NCBI GenBank assembly: GCA_039587535.1
Contig: JBDHIF010000021.1
Coordinates: 1-50,182, forward strand
Source: JAWLHJ01 sp039587535
GTDB lineage: Bacteria > Gemmatimonadota > Gemmatimonadetes > Longimicrobiales > Gaopeijiaceae
DNA length: 50,182 nucleotides
Direction of reading: 5' to 3'
A program made the position numbers and the translations under genes. This document shows, piece by piece, positions 7,554 to 16,069 of the stretch (position 1 is its first letter; every line of letters starts with the position of its first letter). The notes under the pieces were generated by a model. It ran no database searches, was not told the DNA's origin, and saw only the letters and a program-made list of their open reading frames with translations.

Positions 7554-8395
7554 GCCTGCTCCCGGAAGCTCACCACCCCTGCCCTGCTCGCCTTTCTCAT
7601 GGTGGACACCTGGGCGAATTCACCCCCGAGGATGAACACCAGGGCTCCGTAATAGATCCAGAAGAAGAGAACCGCGACGGTGGCCAGATTTCCGAACGCC
7701 GTGCCGTAGTCGGCCACATCCGTCGCATACCACGAGAAAGCCATCTTGAGGAGCTCGTGACCCACGGCCGTGAAAGTGGCCGCGATGATCGCCGTTCTCC
7801 ACGGCACCCGCCTCGCCGGCATGTAGCGATATGTGATGAGGAAAAGGACCCAGATCGAGCCGAATGCCAACGAGATGCCGAACACGCGCTGGGCCACGGT
7901 AAGGGTCCAACCCTGCAACGACAGCAGATCGACCACGAAGTCCATGGCCGCGGAGAGCGCGAGCGTGACGCCGAGGTTCAGGGTGAGCAGCACGACCCCG
8001 ACGATGACCACCGCGACATCGAAGAGCTTCGCGGCCACGATCCCCCGCCCCCGCCCCACGTCGAAGATCTCGCGGAGGGCGGTCCGGACAGTGCCAGCCA
8101 GCCGGGTGGCGAGAAGAACGAAGAACACCAGCCCCACGACCGTGAAGCCCGTCCGCTGCTCCACCAGGCCGTCGGTGAGTCCCCCGACGAATCCCGACAG
8201 GTCCACGCCGGCGTCGGGAAGTGCCTCGGCCACCAGGGCCAGAACTGCCCCGGTCGGATCAGTGAATCGGGAGCTCAGCAGGAATCCCGTGAGCCCGACA
8301 CCCATGATCAGGAGCGGGAACAGAGCGATGAGGACATTGAACGCGATGGCGCCGGCCATGAAGAACACGTCGTCATCGTCCGCCTTCTCCCACAT
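7550..8395 (-). CDS. YihY/BrkB-family inner-membrane protein
   Basis: A 281-residue polytopic membrane protein with about six hydrophobic helices: AIAFNVLIALFPLLIMGVG, GFTVVGLVFFVLLATRLAG, a long one near VAVVIVGVVLLTLNLGV, one near GSIWVLFLITYRYMP, one in AIIAATFTAVG and one near LATVAVLFFWIYYGALVFILGG. The first helix, AGAIAFNVLIALFPLL, and the last, FFWIYYGALVFILGGEFA, are typical of the family, whose function is unsettled (once misnamed RNase BN). The ATG at 8395 gives a short N-terminus. The frame stays open upstream and reads acceptably (GIGARALEFLRR) but offers only CTG starts, so the true start may be earlier. Confidence 0.88.
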   Translation of the reverse strand: MWEKADDDDVFFMAGAIAFNVLIALFPLLIMGVGLTGFLLSSRFTDPTGAVLALVAEALPDAGVDLSGFVGGLTDGLVEQRTGFTVVGLVFFVLLATRLAGTVRTALREIFDVGRGRGIVAAKLFDVAVVIVGVVLLTLNLGVTLALSAAMDFVVDLLSLQGWTLTVAQRVFGISLAFGSIWVLFLITYRYMPARRVPWRTAIIAATFTAVGHELLKMAFSWYATDVADYGTAFGNLATVAVLFFWIYYGALVFILGGEFAQVSTMRKASRAGVVSFREQA

Positions 8396-8457
8396 CCGGC
8401 GGAGGAACTCCAGTGCCCGGGCCCCGATCCCCAGATGCCTGGGGCGCTCCGTCGGGG

Positions 8458-8883
8458 TCAGTCCGTCGCTCCGCCCTCTTCAGCGGTATCCGACGCCGCG
8501 GCCTCCCGCGCTGCCTGGACGCCCGCCCGGTACGCCGCTTTGGAGCGCTCGAGCTTGCGCTCCAAGTCCTCGCGCGCGTCATGTGCGGCCGTACGGCCCG
8601 CATCCACGGCATCACGCACTTCGTCCAAGCGAGACTGGACGCCCTCTCGGGCGTGATCCATGCGCTCCTCGAGGTTGCGCTGAGCATCACGCATACGGTC
8701 CTCGGCGGTCTCTCGGAGACGCCGCGCCCGCTCGCGCAGCTCCGCTTGCGTCTCCTCGCCTGACTTGGGGGCGAACAACAGGGCCAAGCCAGCGCCCACG
8801 AGGGCCCCGACCAAGAAAGCACCTGCCCCTCCGCCCCTGTCCTTCTCGATGACGATATAGGGTACGTCGTTGTGATCACGCAT
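8458..8883 (-). CDS. YtxH-like membrane-anchored coiled-coil protein
   Basis: A 141-residue protein. Residues 21-38 (GAFLVGALVGAGLALLFAP) form one membrane segment with the Gly-rich, APKSG-ending pattern of YtxH/gas-vesicle-like small proteins. Residues 45-125 are strongly charged and heptad-like, rich in Arg, Glu and Ala, and consistent with a coiled coil. The ATG follows a GGAGG Shine-Dalgarno by 9 nt. It is the first gene of the minus-strand run down to cysS, 62 bp before yihY. Homologues are often stress- or envelope-associated; no specific role can be given from sequence. Confidence 0.8.
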   Translation of the reverse strand: MRDHNDVPYIVIEKDRGGGAGAFLVGALVGAGLALLFAPKSGEETQAELRERARRLRETAEDRMRDAQRNLEERMDHAREGVQSRLDEVRDAVDAGRTAAHDAREDLERKLERSKAAYRAGVQAAREAAASDTAEEGGATD

Positions 8884-9013
8884 CGTTCATCCTCCGCGTA
8901 GCCTGGAAGTCCGGTCGACCGGCTGTACCCAATCTAACAGGTCGCGGGAAAAGTCGAGCACTCGAGGGCGCTCGCTCGCCCCGTCAGGATTCCCTCCTGC
9001 CGGAAGTGGTCGG

Positions 9014-10417
9014 TCAGACCACCCAGCGAGGGTCTGGCGGCGCGATATCGGGGGCCTCGACTCCGGCTCGTCCCATGAGTCCGTAGGTGAGTCTCTTCCC
9101 CAGCTCCACGCCCGGTTGATCTAGCGGGTCGACCCCGTAGAGCGCTCCCGCGTACACCGTGGCCACCTGGAGGAGCATCAGAAGCTCACCCAGAATCTCC
9201 GGCGTCACGCGGGGCATGGTGAGCGTGGCGTTGGGCCGGCCTTCATGGCGCAACGCCTCCGCGGTCGCCCTCCTCTCCGTCTCCAGCAGATCACCGAGCG
9301 TGTGGCCGCTCAGATAAGAAAGGGCTTCGATCTCCGGGTGGCGAGCCGGCACGCTCAAGTCCTCGCCGGGGTCCTCCACAGCGACGAATAGAACGACCTT
9401 GTCCTGGGGCCCCTCCATCAGGAGCTGAAGCAACGAGTGCTGATCGGTGGCACCCAGCGCCGCCAGCGGCGTGGGTCCCCTGTGCCGCTTCTCCCCGTCT
9501 TCGCCGATTGCCTTGCCCAGGCTCTCCGCCCACAGCTGTTGGAACCAGGCCGCCACGGAGCGCAGCCGATCCGCGTAGGGCATCATCACGTGGATGGGCC
9601 GACCCTGTTCGGTGTCCGCATGGTGGAGGAGTGTCGCGAACAGTCCGGCAGGATTCGAGGCCAGCTCCGGGTTACCGCACCGATCCACCATGCGAGCCGC
9701 GCCGGCGAGGAGGCGATCCGGGTCCACGCCACAGACCGCCGCCGGGAGCAGCCCGACCGGTGAGAGCACGCTGAAGCGCCCTCCGACATTCTCCGGAACG
9801 CTGAGGGCGGGGATGCCCTCGGCGTCGCTCAATTGCCGCAGGACTCCGCGGGCCGGGTCGGTGGTGAAGAGAAAATGCCCCCGAGCCTTGTCGGGCCCCA
9901 CCGCTCGCTCCACGTGCTCCCGAGCCACGAGGTACTGGGCCATCGTCTCAGCGGTCGCCCCTGACTTGCTGATCACGTTGAACAGCGCACGGGCAGGGTC
10001 GATCCGCCCGAGAAGGCCCCGAAACGTGAACGGATCCGGATTGTCGATGATGTGGAGTCTCGGGAAGTGCTCACGCTCCTCCCCGGTCCACTGGTTCCAG
10101 AAGGGGCCGAGAAGGGCGTCACGCAGAGCGATCCCTCCCAGACCCGACCCTCCGATTCCAAGCACGACGACGTCCTCGAACCACTGCCCGTACCCCTCCG
10201 CGAGCTCGCGGACCTGACGCACCGATTCCGACGCATACGGAAGGTCCAGAAAGCCGAGCTCACCGTTGGCCCTTCGGACTTCTACACGGGCATGAGCATC
10301 CCGGAATCGCTCCGCCAAGCCGCCGGCCACGAGATCGGGCGCCACGCCGCCATCGACCCGGGGCGCCATCATGTTGCCGTAGTCGAAAGTCAAGCCGTCC
10401 ATCGGGTGCAGCTCCAT
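9014..10417 (-). CDS. pgi: Glucose-6-phosphate isomerase
   Basis: A 467-residue cytoplasmic enzyme interconverting glucose-6-phosphate and fructose-6-phosphate. Visible SIS-domain motifs are VVVLGIGGSGLGG, NVISKSGATAET (phosphate loop) and ENVGGRFSVLSPVGLLPA. The catalytic region runs through LGKAIGEDGEKRHRG, and GATDQHSLLQLL holds the conserved His. The length fits the short bacterial form (about 450) rather than the 550-residue enterobacterial form. It is the last gene of the pyk - MBL hydrolase - pgi unit, 37 bp after the hydrolase. The intergenic stretch 8884-9013 downstream contains no strong terminator that I can see. Confidence 0.96.
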   Translation of the reverse strand: MELHPMDGLTFDYGNMMAPRVDGGVAPDLVAGGLAERFRDAHARVEVRRANGELGFLDLPYASESVRQVRELAEGYGQWFEDVVVLGIGGSGLGGIALRDALLGPFWNQWTGEEREHFPRLHIIDNPDPFTFRGLLGRIDPARALFNVISKSGATAETMAQYLVAREHVERAVGPDKARGHFLFTTDPARGVLRQLSDAEGIPALSVPENVGGRFSVLSPVGLLPAAVCGVDPDRLLAGAARMVDRCGNPELASNPAGLFATLLHHADTEQGRPIHVMMPYADRLRSVAAWFQQLWAESLGKAIGEDGEKRHRGPTPLAALGATDQHSLLQLLMEGPQDKVVLFVAVEDPGEDLSVPARHPEIEALSYLSGHTLGDLLETERRATAEALRHEGRPNATLTMPRVTPEILGELLMLLQVATVYAGALYGVDPLDQPGVELGKRLTYGLMGRAGVEAPDIAPPDPRWVV

Positions 10418-10454
10418 GCGAAGTTGGCGAGAATCGGATGCCGGTGAGGCGCCA

Positions 10455-11228
10455 TCAGATTTCTATCGACAGCCCGTCATAGGCGCCATGGAATCCCTCG
10501 GGAAGTCGGGCGTCGAGCTCGGATTGGCGCACCTTGTGGGTCAGATGGGTAAGGTACGTGCGCTTGGCGCCGAGAGAGCGCGCGGCTTCCACCGCTTCCT
10601 CGACGTTGAAGTGGGAGGCGTGGGGCCGGCCGAACCAGAGCGCGTTCAGCACCAGGACCTCCACGCCCTCTAGGGCTTCTAGAGCCTCGTCGGTGAGCGT
10701 CTTGGCATCGGTCACGTAACCCAGTGAGCCCACGCGGAACCCGTAGACATGAACACCACCGTGGGGTACGCGCACCGGATGGAACGTACGGCCGAGTAGG
10801 GCCACACCCCCTCCCATCTCGAATTCGTGGAGTCGGATCCTCGGCTTCGAGCTCCCGGAGGGCGGTTGGAACGCGTCATTGAAGACGTACTCGAAGTGCC
10901 GCTCGATCGTGGATCTGTACTCTCGGGCAACGTATGCATCCATGTCGCCGTGACGCACCGTGAAGATCCGAACATCGTCGATGCCGTGGACATGGTCCGC
11001 ATGCACGTGGGTAAACCACACCGCGTCGATGGCACGCACCTTCGCCGCGAGAAGCTGCAGCCGAAGCTCCGGAGGTGTATCGACGAGCAACGTTCCCTCG
11101 TCCAACTCCAGAAGCGCACCGTGGCGGGTCCTGCGATCTCGAGGATCGTCCGACATGCACGTCTCACAGTCGCAGCCCACCACCGGGACTCCGAAAGACG
11201 TCCCGGTCCCCAGGAACGTGAGCTTCAC
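10455..11228 (-). CDS. Metallo-beta-lactamase-fold hydrolase, PhnP-like
   Basis: A 257-residue protein starting at GTG 11228, with a GAGGGA Shine-Dalgarno just upstream. It begins MKLTFLGTGTSFGVPVVGC and has CDCETC close behind, a Cys-rich start typical of COG1235/PhnP-type phosphodiesterases. The metal-binding motif is FTHVHADHVHGIDD, with further ligands in VPHGG, VTDAKTL and the terminal LTHLTHK. It most likely cleaves cyclic or diester phosphates, but the substrate is unknown. Its position between pyk (28 bp) and pgi (37 bp) suggests coexpression with glycolysis. The in-frame extension to 11450 overlaps pyk and is not supported. Confidence 0.85.
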   Translation of the reverse strand: MKLTFLGTGTSFGVPVVGCDCETCMSDDPRDRRTRHGALLELDEGTLLVDTPPELRLQLLAAKVRAIDAVWFTHVHADHVHGIDDVRIFTVRHGDMDAYVAREYRSTIERHFEYVFNDAFQPPSGSSKPRIRLHEFEMGGGVALLGRTFHPVRVPHGGVHVYGFRVGSLGYVTDAKTLTDEALEALEGVEVLVLNALWFGRPHASHFNVEEAVEAARSLGAKRTYLTHLTHKVRQSELDARLPEGFHGAYDGLSIEI

Positions 11229-11256
11229 GGGTCCCTCACCCAGGAATCCCGTCCAA

Positions 11257-12675
11257 TCACAGCCGTTCGAGCCGCATGGTGTTGGTGGATCCGGACTGGT
11301 GGAACGGGAACCCGGCCGTGATGACGACGGTCGATCCGGGTTCTCCGATTCCGCTCTGGCGAACCTGCTTGCAGCCGTACTCGGCCAGCGCCGTGTAGGA
11401 TACCTCCACATCGCTCGCAAGCACCGGACGCACACCCCAGACCGCGGCAAGTTGTCGGTAGGTCGCCGGCTCGGTGGTGACAGCGAAGACCGGCACGGAG
11501 GGGCGGTACGACGTCATCAGTCGCGCGGAAAAGCCCGAGCGGGTGATCACCACGATGGCGGGCGCCCCCACCTGGCGGGCGGACTCCATGGCCGCAGCCG
11601 CGACGGCATGCTCCTTCGGTGAAGCCCCCCCACGAGAAAGGAGTCCCTGCCGTGTCAGGTACCGGGGTCCGCGTTCCAGGAAGCCGCTCCGCTCGATCTC
11701 GCGACTGATGGATACGAGCGCTTGGAGAGACTCCTCGGGGTACCGTCCTACAGCCGTCTCTCCAGAGAGCATCACGGCATCGGTGCCATCGAGGATCGCG
11801 TTCGCGACGTCCGACGCCTCGGCCCGAGTGGGCCGCGCGTGCTCGATCATCGACTCCAGCATCTGGGTCGCCGTGATCACAGGGCGGCCGTAGTAGTTCG
11901 CGAGCTGGATGATGCGCTTCTGGGCCAGGGGGACACGCTCGAAGGGTAGCTCCACGCCCAGGTCTCCCCGTGCCACCATCACCGCGTCGGTCTCGGCCAG
12001 GACCTCCTCGATGGCGCGGAGCGCCTGCACCTTCTCGATCTTGGCCACGACCAGAGCTCGTCCCGCCACCCGCTCCTTGAGATCGGTCACGTCCTCCGGG
12101 CGCCGGACGAACGAGAGGCCGACGTATTCCACCCCGGCCTCGAGCGCAAAGTCGAGATCACCTAGATCCTTGTCGGTGAGGGACGGCGTGCGGAGGGCCA
12201 CGTTGGGAAGATTGATTCCTTTCCGACTCTTCAGAGTCCCGCCGCGGATGACCTCCAAACGGGCTCGTCGGCCCTCCGTCTCCAAACAGCGGAGTTCCAG
12301 CAAGCCGTCATCGAGGAGCACCTCGTCCCCGGTCGCGATCTCCTCGGCCAGGGGAGCGTACGTCGTGGGGATCTCGCCTTCCTCAGTTCCATCTTCGGGC
12401 GCCATGACCACGATCTCGCCCACGGAGAGGCTGCGAGGCGCGTCCAAATCGCCCACGCGGATCTTCGGGCCGGCAAGATCCACCAATACAGCGACCGGCC
12501 GACCGGCTTCTTTGGCAGCGGCCCGAACTTCGGCGATGGCGCTGGCGTGATCCGACCTGGTCCCGTGGGACATGTTGATTCTGGCCAGATCCATCCCAGC
12601 GGCAACGAGTCGCCGCACCATGTCTGGAGAAGAGCTGGAGGGACCCAGCGTGCAAACGACCTTGGTGCGGAGCAT
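11257..12675 (-). CDS. pyk: Pyruvate kinase
   Basis: A 472-residue enzyme converting phosphoenolpyruvate and ADP to pyruvate and ATP. It starts MLRTKVVCTLGPSSSSP, followed by GMDLARINMSHGT (substrate-binding Arg and Asn). Further motifs are VLVDLAGPKIRVG, VGLSFVRRPEDV, VVAKIEKVQAL (catalytic Lys), DAVMVARGDLGVELP (Mg-binding) and ITATQMLESMIEHARPTRAE. The C-terminal domain carries ITRSGFSARLMTSYRPSVPVFAVT. Length matches the common bacterial form of 470-480. It heads the pyk - MBL - pgi unit. An in-frame extension to 12951 runs into the divergent rnd region and lacks similarity. No Shine-Dalgarno is obvious before the chosen ATG. Confidence 0.96.
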   Translation of the reverse strand: MLRTKVVCTLGPSSSSPDMVRRLVAAGMDLARINMSHGTRSDHASAIAEVRAAAKEAGRPVAVLVDLAGPKIRVGDLDAPRSLSVGEIVVMAPEDGTEEGEIPTTYAPLAEEIATGDEVLLDDGLLELRCLETEGRRARLEVIRGGTLKSRKGINLPNVALRTPSLTDKDLGDLDFALEAGVEYVGLSFVRRPEDVTDLKERVAGRALVVAKIEKVQALRAIEEVLAETDAVMVARGDLGVELPFERVPLAQKRIIQLANYYGRPVITATQMLESMIEHARPTRAEASDVANAILDGTDAVMLSGETAVGRYPEESLQALVSISREIERSGFLERGPRYLTRQGLLSRGGASPKEHAVAAAAMESARQVGAPAIVVITRSGFSARLMTSYRPSVPVFAVTTEPATYRQLAAVWGVRPVLASDVEVSYTALAEYGCKQVRQSGIGEPGSTVVITAGFPFHQSGSTNTMRLERL

Positions 12676-12956
12676 GGACGAGGGAGCAATGGGAAGGAAG
12701 GGCCTCGACGGCGCCTCGAATCTTGGTTGCCTCCGGCACGGCGGGCAACACCTTACGCACGAGCATGATTCCCCACGAGCTCGCTCCGAAGGGGGAGGCG
12801 TGGGGAAGCCTCGGACGGGTCCGAGCGAGAGACTCCCGAGACATACGCCCGCAGGGGTGGGGGCTGGCGCGAACCTCGAGATCGCTTTCTCTTCCGCGCC
12901 TGCCGAGTGATCGGTCACTCGTGCTCGAGCGTTGCCGCCCCCCCAATCCACACCTC

Positions 12957-14108
12957 ATGACGTACACGCACGTCGACACGACGTCCGCTGCCGCCGACCT
13001 GAAGCAGGTCCTCTCGGATGCCAGCCGGATCGCCCTCGATTGCGAGGCGGCCGGCTTCCACCGCTACGACAATCGACTCTGCCTCGTCCAGACGACGGTG
13101 GGAACCGAGACCTATGTCGTCGACCCGCTCGCCGTGGACGTTTCCGACCTGTTCGGGGACTATCTGGCGCGGGCGGATCGCCCGGTGATCATGCACGGCT
13201 CGGACTTCGACCTGAGATTGCTCGGAGGAGAGCTGGGGCTGCGCGTCCACGGTCTCGTCGACACACAGGTCGCGGCCTCCCTCTTGGGTCTTACTGCCCT
13301 GGGGCTCGCGCCACTCCTCGACGAGCGATTCGGGGTGAAGCTGTCCAAGAAGTACCAGCGCGCGGACTGGGCTGAGCGCCCGCTGAGCGACGGGATGCTG
13401 GAGTACGCCGCCAACGACACGCGCTACCTCTTCCAGCTGGCGGACGAGCTTACGGCCGAGCTCGAGAAGGCCGGTCGGCTGGGGTGGGCAGAGCAGGAAT
13501 GCCGTGCGCTCGAGGCCGTCGCGGCTGCCGCCGACGCCGAGGATCGAGAGCCGACGGATCCAGTCATCCGGGTGAAGGGGACCAAGGATCTGTCCACGCG
13601 CCAGGTAGCGGCTCTGCGTGAAGCGCTGTACTGGCGAGACGAGATCGCTCGGACCCGGGATCGGGCAACCTTTCGGATCGTCGGAGATCGCCCCCTACTG
13701 GACGCGGTGGTCCACCATCCGAAACACGTCGAGGACCTTGGCAACATCAAGGGCTTTCCGACCAACCTGGCCCGGTCCGAAGGACGGGCGCTCATCGAAC
13801 GACTCCAGCGCGTTGCCCTGGCCCCCGAAGCCGAGCTCGAGCCCTATCCCAGCGCCGCCGCTCGAGGACCCCTCCGCCCCCCTCCGGAAGTCGAGGAGCT
13901 CGCGAGCCGGCTCAAGGAGGTGCGCAACCGGAGGGCTTCCGAGGTCGACCTTCCCCGGGGGACGCTTCTGTCCAACGCCGTGATGCTGGAAATTGCCACG
14001 GCGAGGCCGTCCTCTCTGGAGGAGCTGTCTTCGGTCGAGGGTATGCGCCCGTGGCGCTTGGAGCTCCTCGGCAGTGAGTTCCTCGACCTGATACGCGCGA
14101 CGGGCTGA
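12957..14108 (+). CDS. rnd: Ribonuclease D (DEDDy 3'-5' exoribonuclease with HRDC domain)
   Basis: A 383-residue exonuclease involved in tRNA and structured-RNA 3' maturation. Exo I is IALDCEA (D28, E30), Exo II lies in HGSDFDLRLL (D85), and Exo III is YAANDTRYL (Y150, D154), which is the DEDDy signature. After residue 200 there is an HRDC-type helical domain (VAALREALYWRDEIARTRD to FPTNLARSEG), and a second, weaker one at the C-terminus ending in LGSEFLDLIRATG. The ATG at 12957 starts MTYTHVDTT; longer in-frame starts back to 12723 overlap the pyk leader and are not family-like. It is divergent from pyk (281 bp between) and convergent with the dksA-like gene (17 bp). Confidence 0.94.
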   Translation: MTYTHVDTTSAAADLKQVLSDASRIALDCEAAGFHRYDNRLCLVQTTVGTETYVVDPLAVDVSDLFGDYLARADRPVIMHGSDFDLRLLGGELGLRVHGLVDTQVAASLLGLTALGLAPLLDERFGVKLSKKYQRADWAERPLSDGMLEYAANDTRYLFQLADELTAELEKAGRLGWAEQECRALEAVAAAADAEDREPTDPVIRVKGTKDLSTRQVAALREALYWRDEIARTRDRATFRIVGDRPLLDAVVHHPKHVEDLGNIKGFPTNLARSEGRALIERLQRVALAPEAELEPYPSAAARGPLRPPPEVEELASRLKEVRNRRASEVDLPRGTLLSNAVMLEIATARPSSLEELSSVEGMRPWRLELLGSEFLDLIRATG

Positions 14109-14125
14109 CCTGGAGAACCCAGCCC

Positions 14126-14509
14126 TCAGGCCGCTTCTTCTTCCTTACGCTTGCAGTCGATGCAATACCGCGCATGAGGAAGCGCATCGAGACGCTCGAA
14201 TCCCACGTCCGCGCCACAGGTGTGGCACGTCCCGAACTTCTTGGGATCGTTGTAGAGACGGCGTAGGGCCTCTTCCAAGCGGTACAGGTACCGTCCTTCC
14301 TTCGTAGCGAACGCGGCGGCCTTTTCCCGCTCCATCGCCTCGGTGCCCTGGTCCGCCATGTGGTCCGTGTAGGCGGACAGATCGGAGTCACCCGATTCGC
14401 GGTCCGCTTTGGCCCTCTGGTCGAAGAGACCGAGTGCCTTCAGGGCCCGGGCTCGCTCGTCAAGCAGGCGTTGCTCAATATGTGCCAGTTGCTTCTTGGT
14501 TAAAGCCAT
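14126..14509 (-). CDS. DksA/TraR-family zinc-finger protein
   Basis: A 127-residue protein with a long N-terminal coiled coil (residues 5-90) and a C4 zinc finger made of C95, C98, C116 and C119 (CHTCG ... CIDC). This is the DksA fold, which binds RNA polymerase through the secondary channel and modulates transcription together with ppGpp. The coiled-coil tip region reads DSDLSAYTDHMADQGTEAMERE, which resembles the YteA-like bacterial branch more than enterobacterial DksA, so activity as a true DksA is not certain. A GAGGGAG Shine-Dalgarno precedes the ATG. It is convergent with rnd and divergent from the yggX-like gene. Confidence 0.88.
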   Translation of the reverse strand: MALTKKQLAHIEQRLLDERARALKALGLFDQRAKADRESGDSDLSAYTDHMADQGTEAMEREKAAAFATKEGRYLYRLEEALRRLYNDPKKFGTCHTCGADVGFERLDALPHARYCIDCKRKEEEAA

Positions 14510-14711
14510 GTCGCTCCCTCGGCAGGGCTAATGATTCAGCCGCGAAAGTTAACCTCGGTGCTGGAGGTCGTCCACGTGTCCGGCCCTGTGCGCAAGCCTA
14601 GGTTGGACCCCCCGAAGCGTCCGTGGGTACCCTTTGCGCACCGGCGGAACCCGACACCCGAGTCGGTCCGTACCCGGCTTCGCCAATCCTCACTCCCACC
14701 CGCCCCCGTCC

Positions 14712-14993
14712 ATGAGCGCACTGATCCATTGCCGTCGCTGCGACGACGAGGTCCCCGGCCTAGAGAAACCGCCGTTCAAGAACGAGCTGGGAGAGCAAAT
14801 CGTTTCGCAGATCTGCAACTCCTGCTGGAAAGAATGGCTCCAACACCAGACCGTGCTCATCAACCACTACGGACTCGACCCTAGGGATGCCAAAGCACGG
14901 GCGTTCCTCTACGAGCAGATCGAGCAGGTGCTCCTGGGCGACGAAGAAGGTGAGGGCGTCGACACGAGCAAGCAGGGGTCCATCGAATGGTAG
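14712..14993 (+). CDS. YggX/Fe(2+)-trafficking family protein with two CxxC pairs
   Basis: A 93-residue small protein. Its core, FKNELGEQIVSQICNSCWKEWLQ then QTVLINHYGLDP and FLYEQIEQVLLG, aligns with enterobacterial YggX (ELGKRIYNEISKEAWAQW, QTMLINEKKLN). YggX is linked to iron handling and protection of Fe-S clusters. Unlike E. coli YggX, which I recall with a single conserved Cys near residue 7, this one has CRRC at 7-10 and CNSC at 35-38, an arrangement that could bind zinc or iron. It uses the ATG at 14712. It is divergent from the dksA-like gene (202 bp between) and convergent with the nitrilase gene (51 bp). Confidence 0.82.
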   Translation: MSALIHCRRCDDEVPGLEKPPFKNELGEQIVSQICNSCWKEWLQHQTVLINHYGLDPRDAKARAFLYEQIEQVLLGDEEGEGVDTSKQGSIEW

Positions 14994-15044
14994 CAGGGCA
15001 TAAGGTCTGATTCCGCGAAGCCACCTGCGTGCGAAGGACCCTGT

Positions 15045-16019
15045 TCAGCCCGGTTCCCCTGGCTGCACCGCGGGTCGCAGGGGAGCCTTGGGGCGCTCGT
15101 CCACCAGTAGCGTGAAGACATCGGGCCTGGCATAGTGCCCGGTGACGTCGAAATCGAATTTGCCCCGAGCGATGGCCGCAAGCTCCAGGTCGGCCATCAA
15201 CACGCCTTCCCGATCCCATAAGGGGCCGGCGAGAAGGTCCCCCTGCGGACCGTAGATGACGGATCCCCCCCGGCAGAGAGGATCGGGACGATCTCCGAGC
15301 TCGTCTTCCGCACCGACCAGGTCGTCGGGGAACATGTTCCTCGTCACGTATTGGTTGCAGCCCAAGACGAAACAGCGACCCTCGAGAGCGATGTGCTGAA
15401 GCGTAGACAGCCACCGCTCCCGGGCATCGGCGGTGGGCGCGACATAGATATCGACGCCTTTGCCATACATGGCCATCCGGGCGAGTGGCATGTAGTTCTC
15501 CCAGCAAATAAGCCCACCCAGCGTGCCGAACGGGGTATCCACGGTCGTGAGGGTGCTCCCGTCCCCCTCACCCCACACCAACCGCTCCGCACCCGTGGGC
15601 TTGAGCTTCCGGTGCTTTCCCAGAAGCGCTCCGTCGGGCCCGAAATAGAGGAGGGTACAGAACAGCGTGCCGCCGCTGTATGTGCTGTCTCGCTCGATGA
15701 CCCCGACGCATAGGTAGGCACCTGCCTCCCGAGCGGCTTCGCCAATCCGGTCCACCTCGGGTCCCGGCACGTCCACCGCCGACGACCAATAGCGCTGAAA
15801 CATCTCCCGCCCGGCCTCCGTGCGGCCGCCTACGGCCGTTCCGAACCGGAGCCCCCAGGGGTAGCCGCCCACGAAAGCTTCCGGAAAGAGCACCAGGTCT
15901 GCCCCATCGGCGCCAGCCTCCGAGGCCATGGTGGCGACACGGTCGACGGCTCGATCGGTGTCGAAGGGGGAGCCAGCGGGCTGTGCTACGGCAACCTTCA
16001 CGTGTGACGGTTCGGACAC
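15045..16019 (-). CDS. Nitrilase (carbon-nitrogen hydrolase family)
   Basis: A 324-residue enzyme of the nitrilase superfamily. The catalytic triad is visible as E47 (LVLFPEAFVGGYPWG), K138 (HRKLKPT) and C172 (LGGLICWENYMPLARM). The CWEN context and the YPWG motif are those of true nitrilases, which hydrolyse organic nitriles to acids, rather than of the amidase branches. Substrate range cannot be read from the sequence. The start is a GTG preceded by GAGAGG. It is followed 50 bp upstream on the same strand by the M28 gene; no operon evidence beyond direction. The C-terminus is rich in Pro, as in other aliphatic nitrilases. Confidence 0.92.
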   Translation of the reverse strand: MSEPSHVKVAVAQPAGSPFDTDRAVDRVATMASEAGADGADLVLFPEAFVGGYPWGLRFGTAVGGRTEAGREMFQRYWSSAVDVPGPEVDRIGEAAREAGAYLCVGVIERDSTYSGGTLFCTLLYFGPDGALLGKHRKLKPTGAERLVWGEGDGSTLTTVDTPFGTLGGLICWENYMPLARMAMYGKGVDIYVAPTADARERWLSTLQHIALEGRCFVLGCNQYVTRNMFPDDLVGAEDELGDRPDPLCRGGSVIYGPQGDLLAGPLWDREGVLMADLELAAIARGKFDFDVTGHYARPDVFTLLVDERPKAPLRPAVQPGEPG

Positions 16020-16069
16020 GGGGCCTCTCCGGCGAACAGTTGGGGACGGGGGAACTGAATCGGTGTCTT

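Noticed and set aside
12938..12944. C7 run before rnd as a phase-variable tract
   Set aside because: Seven bases is within chance for this GC content and rnd is a housekeeping gene.
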